Shown here one piece after another: positions 55,112-62,453 of a stretch of 64,000 bases of DNA. How positions within the stretch are numbered: the first letter of the stretch is position 1; each line of letters begins with the position of its first letter. Source of the stretch: Pedobacter nyackensis (lineage in GTDB: Bacteria > Bacteroidota > Bacteroidia > Sphingobacteriales > Sphingobacteriaceae); contig NZ_FWYB01000008.1 in NCBI RefSeq assembly GCF_900176505.1, positions 1 through 64,000 on the forward strand, read 5' to 3'. The position numbers and the translations under genes are program-made. The notes beneath the pieces were generated by a model. The model ran no database searches. It was given only the letters and a program-made list of their open reading frames with translations, and had not been told where the DNA came from.

Positions 55112-56853
55112 TGAGAATCAACATCACCCTGATCCTATTGCTCATCATAGGATACTCAAAAGCACAATTGCCAAAAATCCCATCTCAGCATAATCTGGAG
55201 AAAAGGGTGAGTATCGAGGTGAAAGATCAAAAAATACCTGAAGTTCTGAACAAGATTAGCAAAGCCGGAAACTTCTATTTCTCTTATAGCGGCACATTAT
55301 TCAGGCAAGACAGTTTGATTACTCTAGGTATGAGGAATGTACCCGTAAGGGAGATATTAAACCGGTTATTCAACAACAAAGTTGATTATGCTGAGCACGG
55401 AGCATACATTATCCTTCGTTATGCTGCAAACCACCTGACTATTGAGCCCGAAAATATTGCCACTGGTGAAAAGCTATATCTGATTAGTGGCTTCATAATA
55501 GACAGGGAAACAGGATTAAGAGTTAAACAAGCTAGTGTTTATGAAAAAAGATTGCTGCAATCGACCCTTACAGACAGTAAGGGTCATTTTAAGTTAAAAT
55601 TCAAGGGCAATCACAACGAAGTGATCTTAACTGCGAGTAAAGAGAGTTACCGTGATACTACCCTGATCTTTTTATCTGACATAAAAGTAAAACCGGAAGG
55701 CTATAATGATCCCGAAGATACTAAACGAAACGCTGGCTATGATGATATAGAAAACTCAGGGTTTGGCCGTTTTTTTATTTCTTCAAAACAAAGAATTCAG
55801 AGTTTGAATATCCCTGACTTTTTTGCTAATAGTCCATTTCAAGCCTCCTTAACACCGGGATTAAGTTCCCATGGCATCATGAGTTCGCAGGTAATAAATC
55901 GATTCTCGCTAAATGTTTTAGGAGGGTATACGGCCGGTACCGACGGCTTTGAAATTGCCGGGCTTTTCAATATCACGAAGGGCGATGTAAAGAAACTTCA
56001 GGTTTCGGGGCTTTTTAATCAGGTTGGAGGGTCTGTAAACGGCATCCAGGTTTCGGGCCTTGCAAATGATAGCAGAGGGAAGCAGAGTGGGTTACAGGCA
56101 GCTGGAGTATGGAATAATGTAAAAGGTGATGCTAGCGGCTTCCAAATAGCCGGAATATTTAATTCTACGGCGAATAACATGAAGGGGCTGCAAGCGAGCG
56201 GTGTAGCAAACCTGGTTAAAAAAGACTATGATGGTGTACAAATAGCTGGAATTGGTAATGTTGTTTCAAAACACCTAAAGGGAGTACAGATTGCAGGGGT
56301 ATTTAATTACGCGAAGAAAATGGAGGGCTTCCAGCTTGGTTTAATCAACATTGCTGATACTTCTTCAGGGTATAGCCTGGGTTTAATCAATTTTGTAAAA
56401 AATGGATACCATAAAATAAGCGTCTCCACTAACGAGACTGTGAATACCAATTTTTCATTTAAAACGGGGAATAACAAGCTGTATACGGTATTATTTGCCG
56501 GCATAAATGTATCTGATCAGGAAAAAATAAAAACTGTAGGGATGGGTATCGGTCACGACTTTCTGTTTAACAAAGGCATGGCTATTGGCTTAGAATTAAC
56601 CGGACAGCTCCTGTATCTTGGGCATTGGAACGATGCAAATATACTTAACCGCATTCAAAGTAACTTTCAGTTTCAGCTGTTTAGGGGGCTAACTGTATTT
56701 GGTGGTCCTGCTTTTGCGTTTTATAGCGGTGATACTTCTGCAGGCTCCAGTGCTCCGGGATATAAGCAAAATGTGGTGCCAGTTAACCATACCAGTTTTG
56801 GAAAAGACACTAAGGGCTGGTTAGGTTTTAACGCTGGCATAACCATAATGTAA
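55111..56853 (+). CDS. STN / carboxypeptidase-like / surface-repeat protein, putative signal transducer
   Basis: 580 residues. A signal peptide (about 1-18) is followed by an STN domain (about 27-105; RVSIEVKDQKIPEVLNKISK, GNFYFSYSG, MRNVPVREILNRLFNNKVDY), a carboxypeptidase-regulatory-like sandwich (about 125-190; ISGFIIDRETGLRVKQASVY, LTDSKGHFKLKF), then 16-residue repeats (about 265-410; GFQIAGIFN, GLQASGVAN, GVQIAGIGN, GVQIAGVFN) and a beta-barrel-like end. STN plus carboxypeptidase domain normally precede a SusC plug and barrel. Here the plug motif and a TonB-dependent barrel are absent and repeats take their place. It is coupled to fecR, so it probably signals to it. Confidence 0.85.
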   Translation: MRINITLILLLIIGYSKAQLPKIPSQHNLEKRVSIEVKDQKIPEVLNKISKAGNFYFSYSGTLFRQDSLITLGMRNVPVREILNRLFNNKVDYAEHGAYIILRYAANHLTIEPENIATGEKLYLISGFIIDRETGLRVKQASVYEKRLLQSTLTDSKGHFKLKFKGNHNEVILTASKESYRDTTLIFLSDIKVKPEGYNDPEDTKRNAGYDDIENSGFGRFFISSKQRIQSLNIPDFFANSPFQASLTPGLSSHGIMSSQVINRFSLNVLGGYTAGTDGFEIAGLFNITKGDVKKLQVSGLFNQVGGSVNGIQVSGLANDSRGKQSGLQAAGVWNNVKGDASGFQIAGIFNSTANNMKGLQASGVANLVKKDYDGVQIAGIGNVVSKHLKGVQIAGVFNYAKKMEGFQLGLINIADTSSGYSLGLINFVKNGYHKISVSTNETVNTNFSFKTGNNKLYTVLFAGINVSDQEKIKTVGMGIGHDFLFNKGMAIGLELTGQLLYLGHWNDANILNRIQSNFQFQLFRGLTVFGGPAFAFYSGDTSAGSSAPGYKQNVVPVNHTSFGKDTKGWLGFNAGITIM

Positions 56854-56895
56854 CACACTACAAAACAAAAGCTTGCATCTTCCTGTTGTCTTGAT

Positions 56896-57186
56896 ATGGA
56901 ACCATTTAATATTAAAGTTGGTTTTGGTCGGGATGAAGTAGCGTTAACGATCTTACCCATCACAGAAAGGCAATACCTGGTCACCTATTTTGGGGGCATT
57001 ATTGGAGCGGTTAAACTAGATGCTGACGGGGAACAATGGGAACAGGTACCTGATGAAGAAGTTGTGGCCGGTGATTTACCATTTTACTCGCCGGATTTAA
57101 ATTCCGATCGGCTAAACTTCGTTTTATGCGAACATACAGTTAATCTTATTGGCGAAGAGATATTGGCCGAGTTAAAGGACCGCTAA
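56896..57186 (+). CDS. Small protein of unknown function
   Basis: The 96-residue protein has no signal peptide or membrane segment. It opens FNIKVGFGRDEVALTILPIT and has two short beta-hairpins (QYLVTYFGGIIGAVKLDADG) and a final HTVNLIGEEILAELKDR. No family recognised. It lies downstream of the sigma/FecR/STN genes after 42 bases and may be read through from them, and a terminator follows at 57298-57324. Confidence 0.6.
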   Translation: MEPFNIKVGFGRDEVALTILPITERQYLVTYFGGIIGAVKLDADGEQWEQVPDEEVVAGDLPFYSPDLNSDRLNFVLCEHTVNLIGEEILAELKDR

Positions 57187-57297
57187 GTTCTCTGGTTTTC
57201 TAAATCTGATACAGCATTAACCTGTGTAAAACAACCACAGCAACAATAAATGCAACAGAGGCCCTATATGATCAGACGAGAATGTATGGGTACAAAA

Positions 57298-57324
57298 AAA
57301 GGTTGCCTTTTAGGGGCAACCTTT
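57298..57324 (+). terminator. Terminator between convergent genes
   Basis: AAAGGTTGCC (57298-57307) pairs with GGCAACCTTT (57315-57324) around TTTTAGG. An A-run precedes and a short T-run closes the stem, so it may serve both strands. Confidence 0.85.
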
Positions 57325-57346
57325 AAATACCTTATCGCGGATAAGT

Positions 57347-57916
57347 TTATGCGTTAACGCTCTTCTTTAAACTCAAGCTAGGATATAATGCCATTACACC
57401 AAACATTACTGATCCGTAAACCAGTGTGCCGTATAAAAACTTCAATTCAAATGGAATAGCAGCGATCAGACAAGCGCCAAAACCAGCCAATGTAGTTGGA
57501 TATAATCCTGGCACGTACATAGCACTGATATCAGAAACTACCCAGTGAATAAGGGTAATAACGATGGTTGACAATACTAAGTTTTGGGTATTTACTTTTT
57601 TAAGCAATTGCTTGCTTGCAAAAACCATCATCACAAATGCGATGTATGTCCAATACCACCCACCATAGAAAAATCCAAAACCTGAAGTCTGAGCAATGAA
57701 AATATCACTTAGCAACAATACCAATAAAGGAAAGCCATAGGCCTTTAAATTGTTGTTAAAATATGCTCCTCCAAATAAGGCAATAGCCCCAACAGCCGAA
57801 AAATTGGCTATTTCTTTGAAATTATCAGAGTGAGGCGCCGCTATGCGGAAAATGCTTACAAGTACAACAACTGCTAACAGAATTATGGTACTCGGATTAA
57901 ATTTAGATCCAGACAT
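57347..57916 (-). CDS. DUF6580 membrane protein, S-component-like
   Basis: 189 residues with five to six membrane helices. The pattern FSAVGAIALFGGAYFNN, AYGFPLLVLLLSDIF and FFYGGWYWTYIAF matches DUF6580, which looks like the substrate-binding S subunits of ECF-type vitamin transporters. It is the last gene of the minus-strand operon with the BtuG-like lipoproteins and the TonB receptor, so it probably moves a vitamin, most likely a corrinoid, across the inner membrane. The energising EcfA and EcfT genes are not in this window. Confidence 0.8.
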   Translation of the reverse strand: MSGSKFNPSTIILLAVVVLVSIFRIAAPHSDNFKEIANFSAVGAIALFGGAYFNNNLKAYGFPLLVLLLSDIFIAQTSGFGFFYGGWYWTYIAFVMMVFASKQLLKKVNTQNLVLSTIVITLIHWVVSDISAMYVPGLYPTTLAGFGACLIAAIPFELKFLYGTLVYGSVMFGVMALYPSLSLKKSVNA

Positions 57917-57980
57917 GTTCTTTTAATTTATAACGCAAAGTTACTATTTAAACAGATAATATGATAAGGTATTCTGTAAA

Positions 57981-59078
57981 TTAATGGAATACAAACATCG
58001 AAGGGAAATAATATCCGCTGTATGGAATCTGTTTAATCAACGCCCCTGTTTCTGCATTGTGAAAATAGATATTGTTCACAGCGTAGTTTACGCCATAGCC
58101 ATCCTGCACAGTCGTAGTTACAATCTGATTGGTTTGCGGGTTGTATCCTAAGTTCTTTTTATAGAACGACTGTTTATCAGGTGTAGTGATGAACGGCTTA
58201 TCCAGCGTTGATTTGTTGCCTTCAGTGTACTTATAAAGTTCTTTACCGCCACCAAAACTTGGCGACTTCAATAAAAATACGGTATTGTCTTTTGTAGAGG
58301 CTACAATTGGCGACGAGAACCAGGCAAACCAGGTATTCGAAGGTGTAAAAGGTAATTCAACACTATCCGTTTCTAAAGTTTGAGGATTAGCGCTGTACAA
58401 GAATTTAGCTTTGGTATACCATACCTTTTGATTAGGTGTTTGGGCGAAACCTAAAGTAACACTCTTTATTTTCTTAACAACACTAAGGTCATCTGCATCA
58501 TAGATAATCACACCTGCCGATTGGTTAAGTACAAAGATGTATTTACCTGCTTTTAGCATGTCTCCCGTTTGTCCGCTGGCACCTAATAACTTAAATGAAG
58601 GTTTAAGCGTCTTAAGATTAATTAAATAAACCCCATCAGAACTACTTAAAAGCCCCCTGTTTTCGTCCAATCCAACAAAAGCACGCCAATCGTAATCAGC
58701 GGATCCTGGAATACGACCAACTTCTTTCATTGTTTTGGCATCAGCTACCACAACAGGTCCTCTAACTTTACTCACTACATAAAGGTTATTGTTAAACTTT
58801 GTAGCAAATTGAACTGTCGAGCTAGTTGGCTCAAATCCGCTGCTATTTGGGTTTTCTTTCTGAAACACACTGTCTTTCAATGTTCCTGATTCATTATCAA
58901 AAAAGCTCACTGAACCGGTACCATGCCCCATCCAACCTTCGTTGATTACAAAAAAACCGTTTTCATACTTGCTTACAACGGGTAATTCTTCTTTAACACT
59001 GTCGTCCTTTTTACACGCAACTAAAGCACTTGACATAACTAGTGCAAGTGCTGCATTTTTTAAGTTTAAAATCTTCAT
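57981..59078 (-). CDS. DUF5074 / BtuG-like beta-propeller lipoprotein
   Basis: 365 residues with the lipoprotein signal MKILNLKNAALALVMSSALVAC and a mature start KKDDSVK. The chain is a seven-bladed-propeller type (YncE/DUF5074): FFVINEGWMGHGTGSVSFFD, NLYVVSKVRGPVVVADAKTMK, KYIFVLNQSAGVIIYDADDL. Related surface lipoproteins of Bacteroides (BtuG) bind cobalamin with very high affinity and cap the BtuB channel. It is the first of three propeller paralogs in this operon, and is closest to the S-component-like gene. Confidence 0.82.
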   Translation of the reverse strand: MKILNLKNAALALVMSSALVACKKDDSVKEELPVVSKYENGFFVINEGWMGHGTGSVSFFDNESGTLKDSVFQKENPNSSGFEPTSSTVQFATKFNNNLYVVSKVRGPVVVADAKTMKEVGRIPGSADYDWRAFVGLDENRGLLSSSDGVYLINLKTLKPSFKLLGASGQTGDMLKAGKYIFVLNQSAGVIIYDADDLSVVKKIKSVTLGFAQTPNQKVWYTKAKFLYSANPQTLETDSVELPFTPSNTWFAWFSSPIVASTKDNTVFLLKSPSFGGGKELYKYTEGNKSTLDKPFITTPDKQSFYKKNLGYNPQTNQIVTTTVQDGYGVNYAVNNIYFHNAETGALIKQIPYSGYYFPSMFVFH

Positions 59079-59144
59079 TTATTTGTTTAGATATTTATTT
59101 AAGAGAGCGTATACTGTGATATAATCAGGTTATATTGCTGAATA

Positions 59145-60287
59145 TTATTTGTAGGTATAAGCGAAAACTGCATGCTGAGGCAAACCAGCTGTTACAAATT
59201 CGAATTTCTTTTTACCGTTTACTGTAAAGCAATAGGCCTTTCCTTCGTTTGAATTGAAATAATTCGCATCAGTAATCAGCACATTCTCATTAAAAGCATT
59301 CACATTAACACCATACATCGTGTTTAAAGAAGTACCATCCTTAATAAAATCACTTGTAACCGTACCTGTAGTTACATCAAAGCTTTTAATGGCGCTATTC
59401 CAGTCTGTAATTAAATAAGCTTTGTTTTTATTCGAGGTCATTGGGCCAACGTTCTGATCATAGGTTCCTGTAACCATATCGGTGCTGCTGCTGATTCTTC
59501 TAAGATCAGGCATTAAATCCATGTAATTACCCCAGGATACAACCAGTAAATCGCCATTTGCTGCTGCAGTAATCTTTACGGGGTTATAGCCAACAGCAAT
59601 ATCCTTTAGCTTTGTAAATTTCTCCAGGTCGATCACTGTTACTTTGTCTTTCAAGCCCCCATAATAAGGATGGTCAGAATTGGTCACATACAACTTGCCA
59701 TTGGCAGCGGCCAAGCCTTCCAGTCCACCTGCCTTTTGGGTTCCGTTAAGCAATTGAAGTTCCCCATCAATAGCCATGGTAGCCGTATCAATGCGACTGA
59801 TCACCCCATCATAGCGGGAAACATAGGCCTTATTCTTATAGAAAGTAACGTAACGAGGCATATAACCATCAATTGCAGAATTAAAAGATATCGATTTAAG
59901 GGATTTTCCGGTAGCGATATCAATAACCTCAACAAATGATTGCTTTTTGCCCTGAATACCCGAAAGCACACAGTACATTTTACTTCCGTAAGCTTTAAGG
60001 TCATTGGCAGTTTCGCCCAGCGATCGGCCATTAATCTTTTTAAAGTAGTCCTTCTCTGAATCGCCACTTTCAATATCATAGTAAGAGATAGCACTATTGT
60101 TATCGCCCATCGTGCCTTCACAAAGTACATACACTCCTTTTGTTCCGGTAATAACCGGAGCAGGCACTACAGGATCAATTATAACAGGCTCAGCTGATTC
60201 GTCTTTTTGACAAGAAGTGATCATTACGGAACCAAGCATAGCGAGCGCTAGCGTTAAACGGCTAAAATTGCAGTTAACTTTCTTCAT
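59145..60287 (-). CDS. DUF5074 / BtuG-like beta-propeller lipoprotein
   Basis: 380 residues, lipoprotein signal ending MLGSVMITSC with mature QKDESAEP. The propeller blades show the DUF5074 pattern: GVYVLCEGTMGDNNSAISYY, LKAYGSKMYCVLSG, PRYVTFYKNKAYVSRYDGVI, KDIAVGYNPVKITAAANGDL. It is a sister of the genes at 57981 and 61314 but diverged from both, so the three may differ in ligand or fill different surface sites. Confidence 0.82.
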   Translation of the reverse strand: MKKVNCNFSRLTLALAMLGSVMITSCQKDESAEPVIIDPVVPAPVITGTKGVYVLCEGTMGDNNSAISYYDIESGDSEKDYFKKINGRSLGETANDLKAYGSKMYCVLSGIQGKKQSFVEVIDIATGKSLKSISFNSAIDGYMPRYVTFYKNKAYVSRYDGVISRIDTATMAIDGELQLLNGTQKAGGLEGLAAANGKLYVTNSDHPYYGGLKDKVTVIDLEKFTKLKDIAVGYNPVKITAAANGDLLVVSWGNYMDLMPDLRRISSSTDMVTGTYDQNVGPMTSNKNKAYLITDWNSAIKSFDVTTGTVTSDFIKDGTSLNTMYGVNVNAFNENVLITDANYFNSNEGKAYCFTVNGKKKFEFVTAGLPQHAVFAYTYK

Positions 60288-60317
60288 TTTATTTAGTTTG
60301 TATTGGTTTAAAACAGA

Positions 60318-61295
60318 TTATTTCTTTAAGTCTAGGCTGATATCAATTGCCCCACCGATCTCAGCAGAAATCTCTCCCAGAAATCTTGATCTTGGACTAT
60401 CTCTAACCGGCTCATATGGGTTTCCATTCGAATTTTGCGCGGTATAAACCTTAACAAAGTCGATATGTTTCAAAGCGACAGGCTTACCCTGATCATCAAC
60501 AGCCCAGGAGATATCAAAAGAATTATAAGGTAGTCCTGAAGTTTCCATCATGGTTTTATAGTCTTCAGATCCATTGTCAAAATACCCCCATTCAAATGGT
60601 TTATTGGTAATTATGGATCCATCAGACAAGGTATTCTTCAACTTGGTACCGGTAAATGTGAGCTGATCCTGATCTTTAATCCATAATGGATAATACTGTT
60701 TGTTATGAAAGGGGTTTCTTAGGATATATCCCTCTTTACCCTGATTATCAGTCCACCTGATATCATCAGTTGTATTTTTAGGATTATAATAAGTAATCTT
60801 ATAGTTTTTGATGGTTTCGACTTTATGGTACTCACTTCCGGCCAATTCATACCAGTTTCCATCATCAGGCAATCCGTTGTTGTTCAGATCCTGCATCACC
60901 ATCACGATACCTGGCTCAGACCATTCCCCATTTGTGCCGGTTAAGGGGTTACCAAAAATACCAATATCAGCACCTTCTCCGTTGGCTATCGAGTGGTCGA
61001 AACCAAAAATAAGATACCCGCCAAATCCGCCCAGGGAAAGTAATCCCTGGCGGGCTTTACCTACAAGTGCCTCAGCAGCAGCAACACTCCCCACCCCTTC
61101 GTTAATAAATTGACCAGGAGCAGGCATATACTCATATATTTTACTGATAAACTTGCTGCTCGATGAAGTTATAGGCCTGGTTACATAACCGGTGTCCTCA
61201 GATTCATCCTTTTTACAGGAACTAACAGACATTTGAAAAGCAATAAGCAATACCATTGCAGATTTCAAACTCAGATTGGTTTTGTTGAAATTCAT
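60318..61295 (-). CDS. Surface lipoprotein of the corrinoid-type locus
   Basis: 325 residues with an SPII signal (LLIAFQMSVSSC) and a mature start KKDESEDTGY. It is beta-rich with many Trp, Asn and Gly turns (LSLGGFGGYLIFGFDHSI, VMVMQDLNNNGLPDDGNWYE, KITYYNPKNTTDDIRW, DFVKVYTAQNSNGNPYEPV), similar to proteins annotated only as cell surface protein that travel with DUF5074 genes. It has an EF-hand-like acidic loop DLNNNGLPDDGNW (calcium site). It may be the BtuH-like accessory binder of the locus, but I cannot show this. Confidence 0.75.
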   Translation of the reverse strand: MNFNKTNLSLKSAMVLLIAFQMSVSSCKKDESEDTGYVTRPITSSSSKFISKIYEYMPAPGQFINEGVGSVAAAEALVGKARQGLLSLGGFGGYLIFGFDHSIANGEGADIGIFGNPLTGTNGEWSEPGIVMVMQDLNNNGLPDDGNWYELAGSEYHKVETIKNYKITYYNPKNTTDDIRWTDNQGKEGYILRNPFHNKQYYPLWIKDQDQLTFTGTKLKNTLSDGSIITNKPFEWGYFDNGSEDYKTMMETSGLPYNSFDISWAVDDQGKPVALKHIDFVKVYTAQNSNGNPYEPVRDSPRSRFLGEISAEIGGAIDISLDLKK

Positions 61296-61313
61296 TTTAA
61301 GATTATATATGAT

Positions 61314-62453
61314 TTAATAAATAAATGCGAAGTGTGCAGGGATATCGCCGGTGGTAACAGACCATTTCCTTTTCCCCGCCGAATTGAAACAATACAAGGT
61401 TCCGGGCGAAACGTAATCTTTGGCATCCGTTACAAATACATCCTTGGTAAAAGGATTAACAGCAATTCCATATGGGATGAGAATATTTTTGTCTGTACCG
61501 TCAGTGATAAACTTCTGATCAGCAAACAGCTCATCTTTTACATTTAAGACACCGTAACTTATGGTATTACCTCCCGTTATGTAGCTAAATTCAGTACTGT
61601 AGAAGTAGGCTTTATCGCCATCAATTGCCAGATTGCTTACCCCAATATCAAAGGTCTTTTTAATGGTCTCAGTTTTGGTATCAATCACAAAAAGTTTGGA
61701 AGGGGTATCATAATAATCCCCCCTTGAAGTGACATAGAGGTCTCCATACTGATCAGCCTTAAGACGATGCAGATTTATAGCCACATCTATGTTTTTAACC
61801 ACCTGAAAAGCATTCAAATCAATTACTGAAACGGTTCGTTCGTAATTTGGCGGACTATACCCTCCTGAATTGGCTACATATAACTTTTCTCCAACAATCG
61901 CCATTTCCTCAGGTTGCCTACCTACCTCTATCCTTTTATCCTCTTTCAAAGTCGCCGTATCTATGCGTACCACAACTCCTCGCGGTGCTTTTGGATCACC
62001 CACTTCACCTAAATAGGCGCTTACATAAGCATTGCCTTTATGGAAAGTGATGTAGCGGCAGTTGAGCACGTCAATCTGCTTAATCTTCTTTCCGGTTTTA
62101 ACATCCAATACCTCTACCTTATTAGAAATATTGACTACCACATACAGTTTAGAACCATACACCGCGATGTCATTCCCAACATCCCCCAATCCTTTCACTA
62201 CTTCGGGATTAACTTTACCGTAAATATTTCTGCGATATAGGCCAGTTCTGAAATCCAGGTAATCCAATGAAGCCTTATTCATATTCATGTTTCCCTCGTT
62301 TACCAGGTAAAAACCCTTTATCACACTAGAAGGATCAGGAACAGTCATTTCTGCTTCTTCTTTTACAGGATTTAAATCCTTCCTGCAGGCTGTAAATGTT
62401 AGCCCACAAAGCAGAACCAGGTATAAAAAATATAGTTTTCTATTGTTCATCAT
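61314..62453 (-). CDS. DUF5074 / BtuG-like beta-propeller lipoprotein next to the receptor
   Basis: 379 residues, SPII signal YLVLLCGLTFTAC, mature RKDLNPVKEE. Propeller units: GFYLVNEGNMNMNKASLDYL, IAVYGSKLYVVVNISNKVEV, CRYITFHKGNAYVSAYLGEV, DKAYFYSTEFSYITGGN. Its ATG overlaps the stop of the TonB-dependent receptor gene by one base (62453), so receptor and this propeller are made together, the arrangement expected for a BtuB-BtuG pair. It is the best candidate of the three for the channel lid. Confidence 0.86.
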   Translation of the reverse strand: MMNNRKLYFLYLVLLCGLTFTACRKDLNPVKEEAEMTVPDPSSVIKGFYLVNEGNMNMNKASLDYLDFRTGLYRRNIYGKVNPEVVKGLGDVGNDIAVYGSKLYVVVNISNKVEVLDVKTGKKIKQIDVLNCRYITFHKGNAYVSAYLGEVGDPKAPRGVVVRIDTATLKEDKRIEVGRQPEEMAIVGEKLYVANSGGYSPPNYERTVSVIDLNAFQVVKNIDVAINLHRLKADQYGDLYVTSRGDYYDTPSKLFVIDTKTETIKKTFDIGVSNLAIDGDKAYFYSTEFSYITGGNTISYGVLNVKDELFADQKFITDGTDKNILIPYGIAVNPFTKDVFVTDAKDYVSPGTLYCFNSAGKRKWSVTTGDIPAHFAFIY

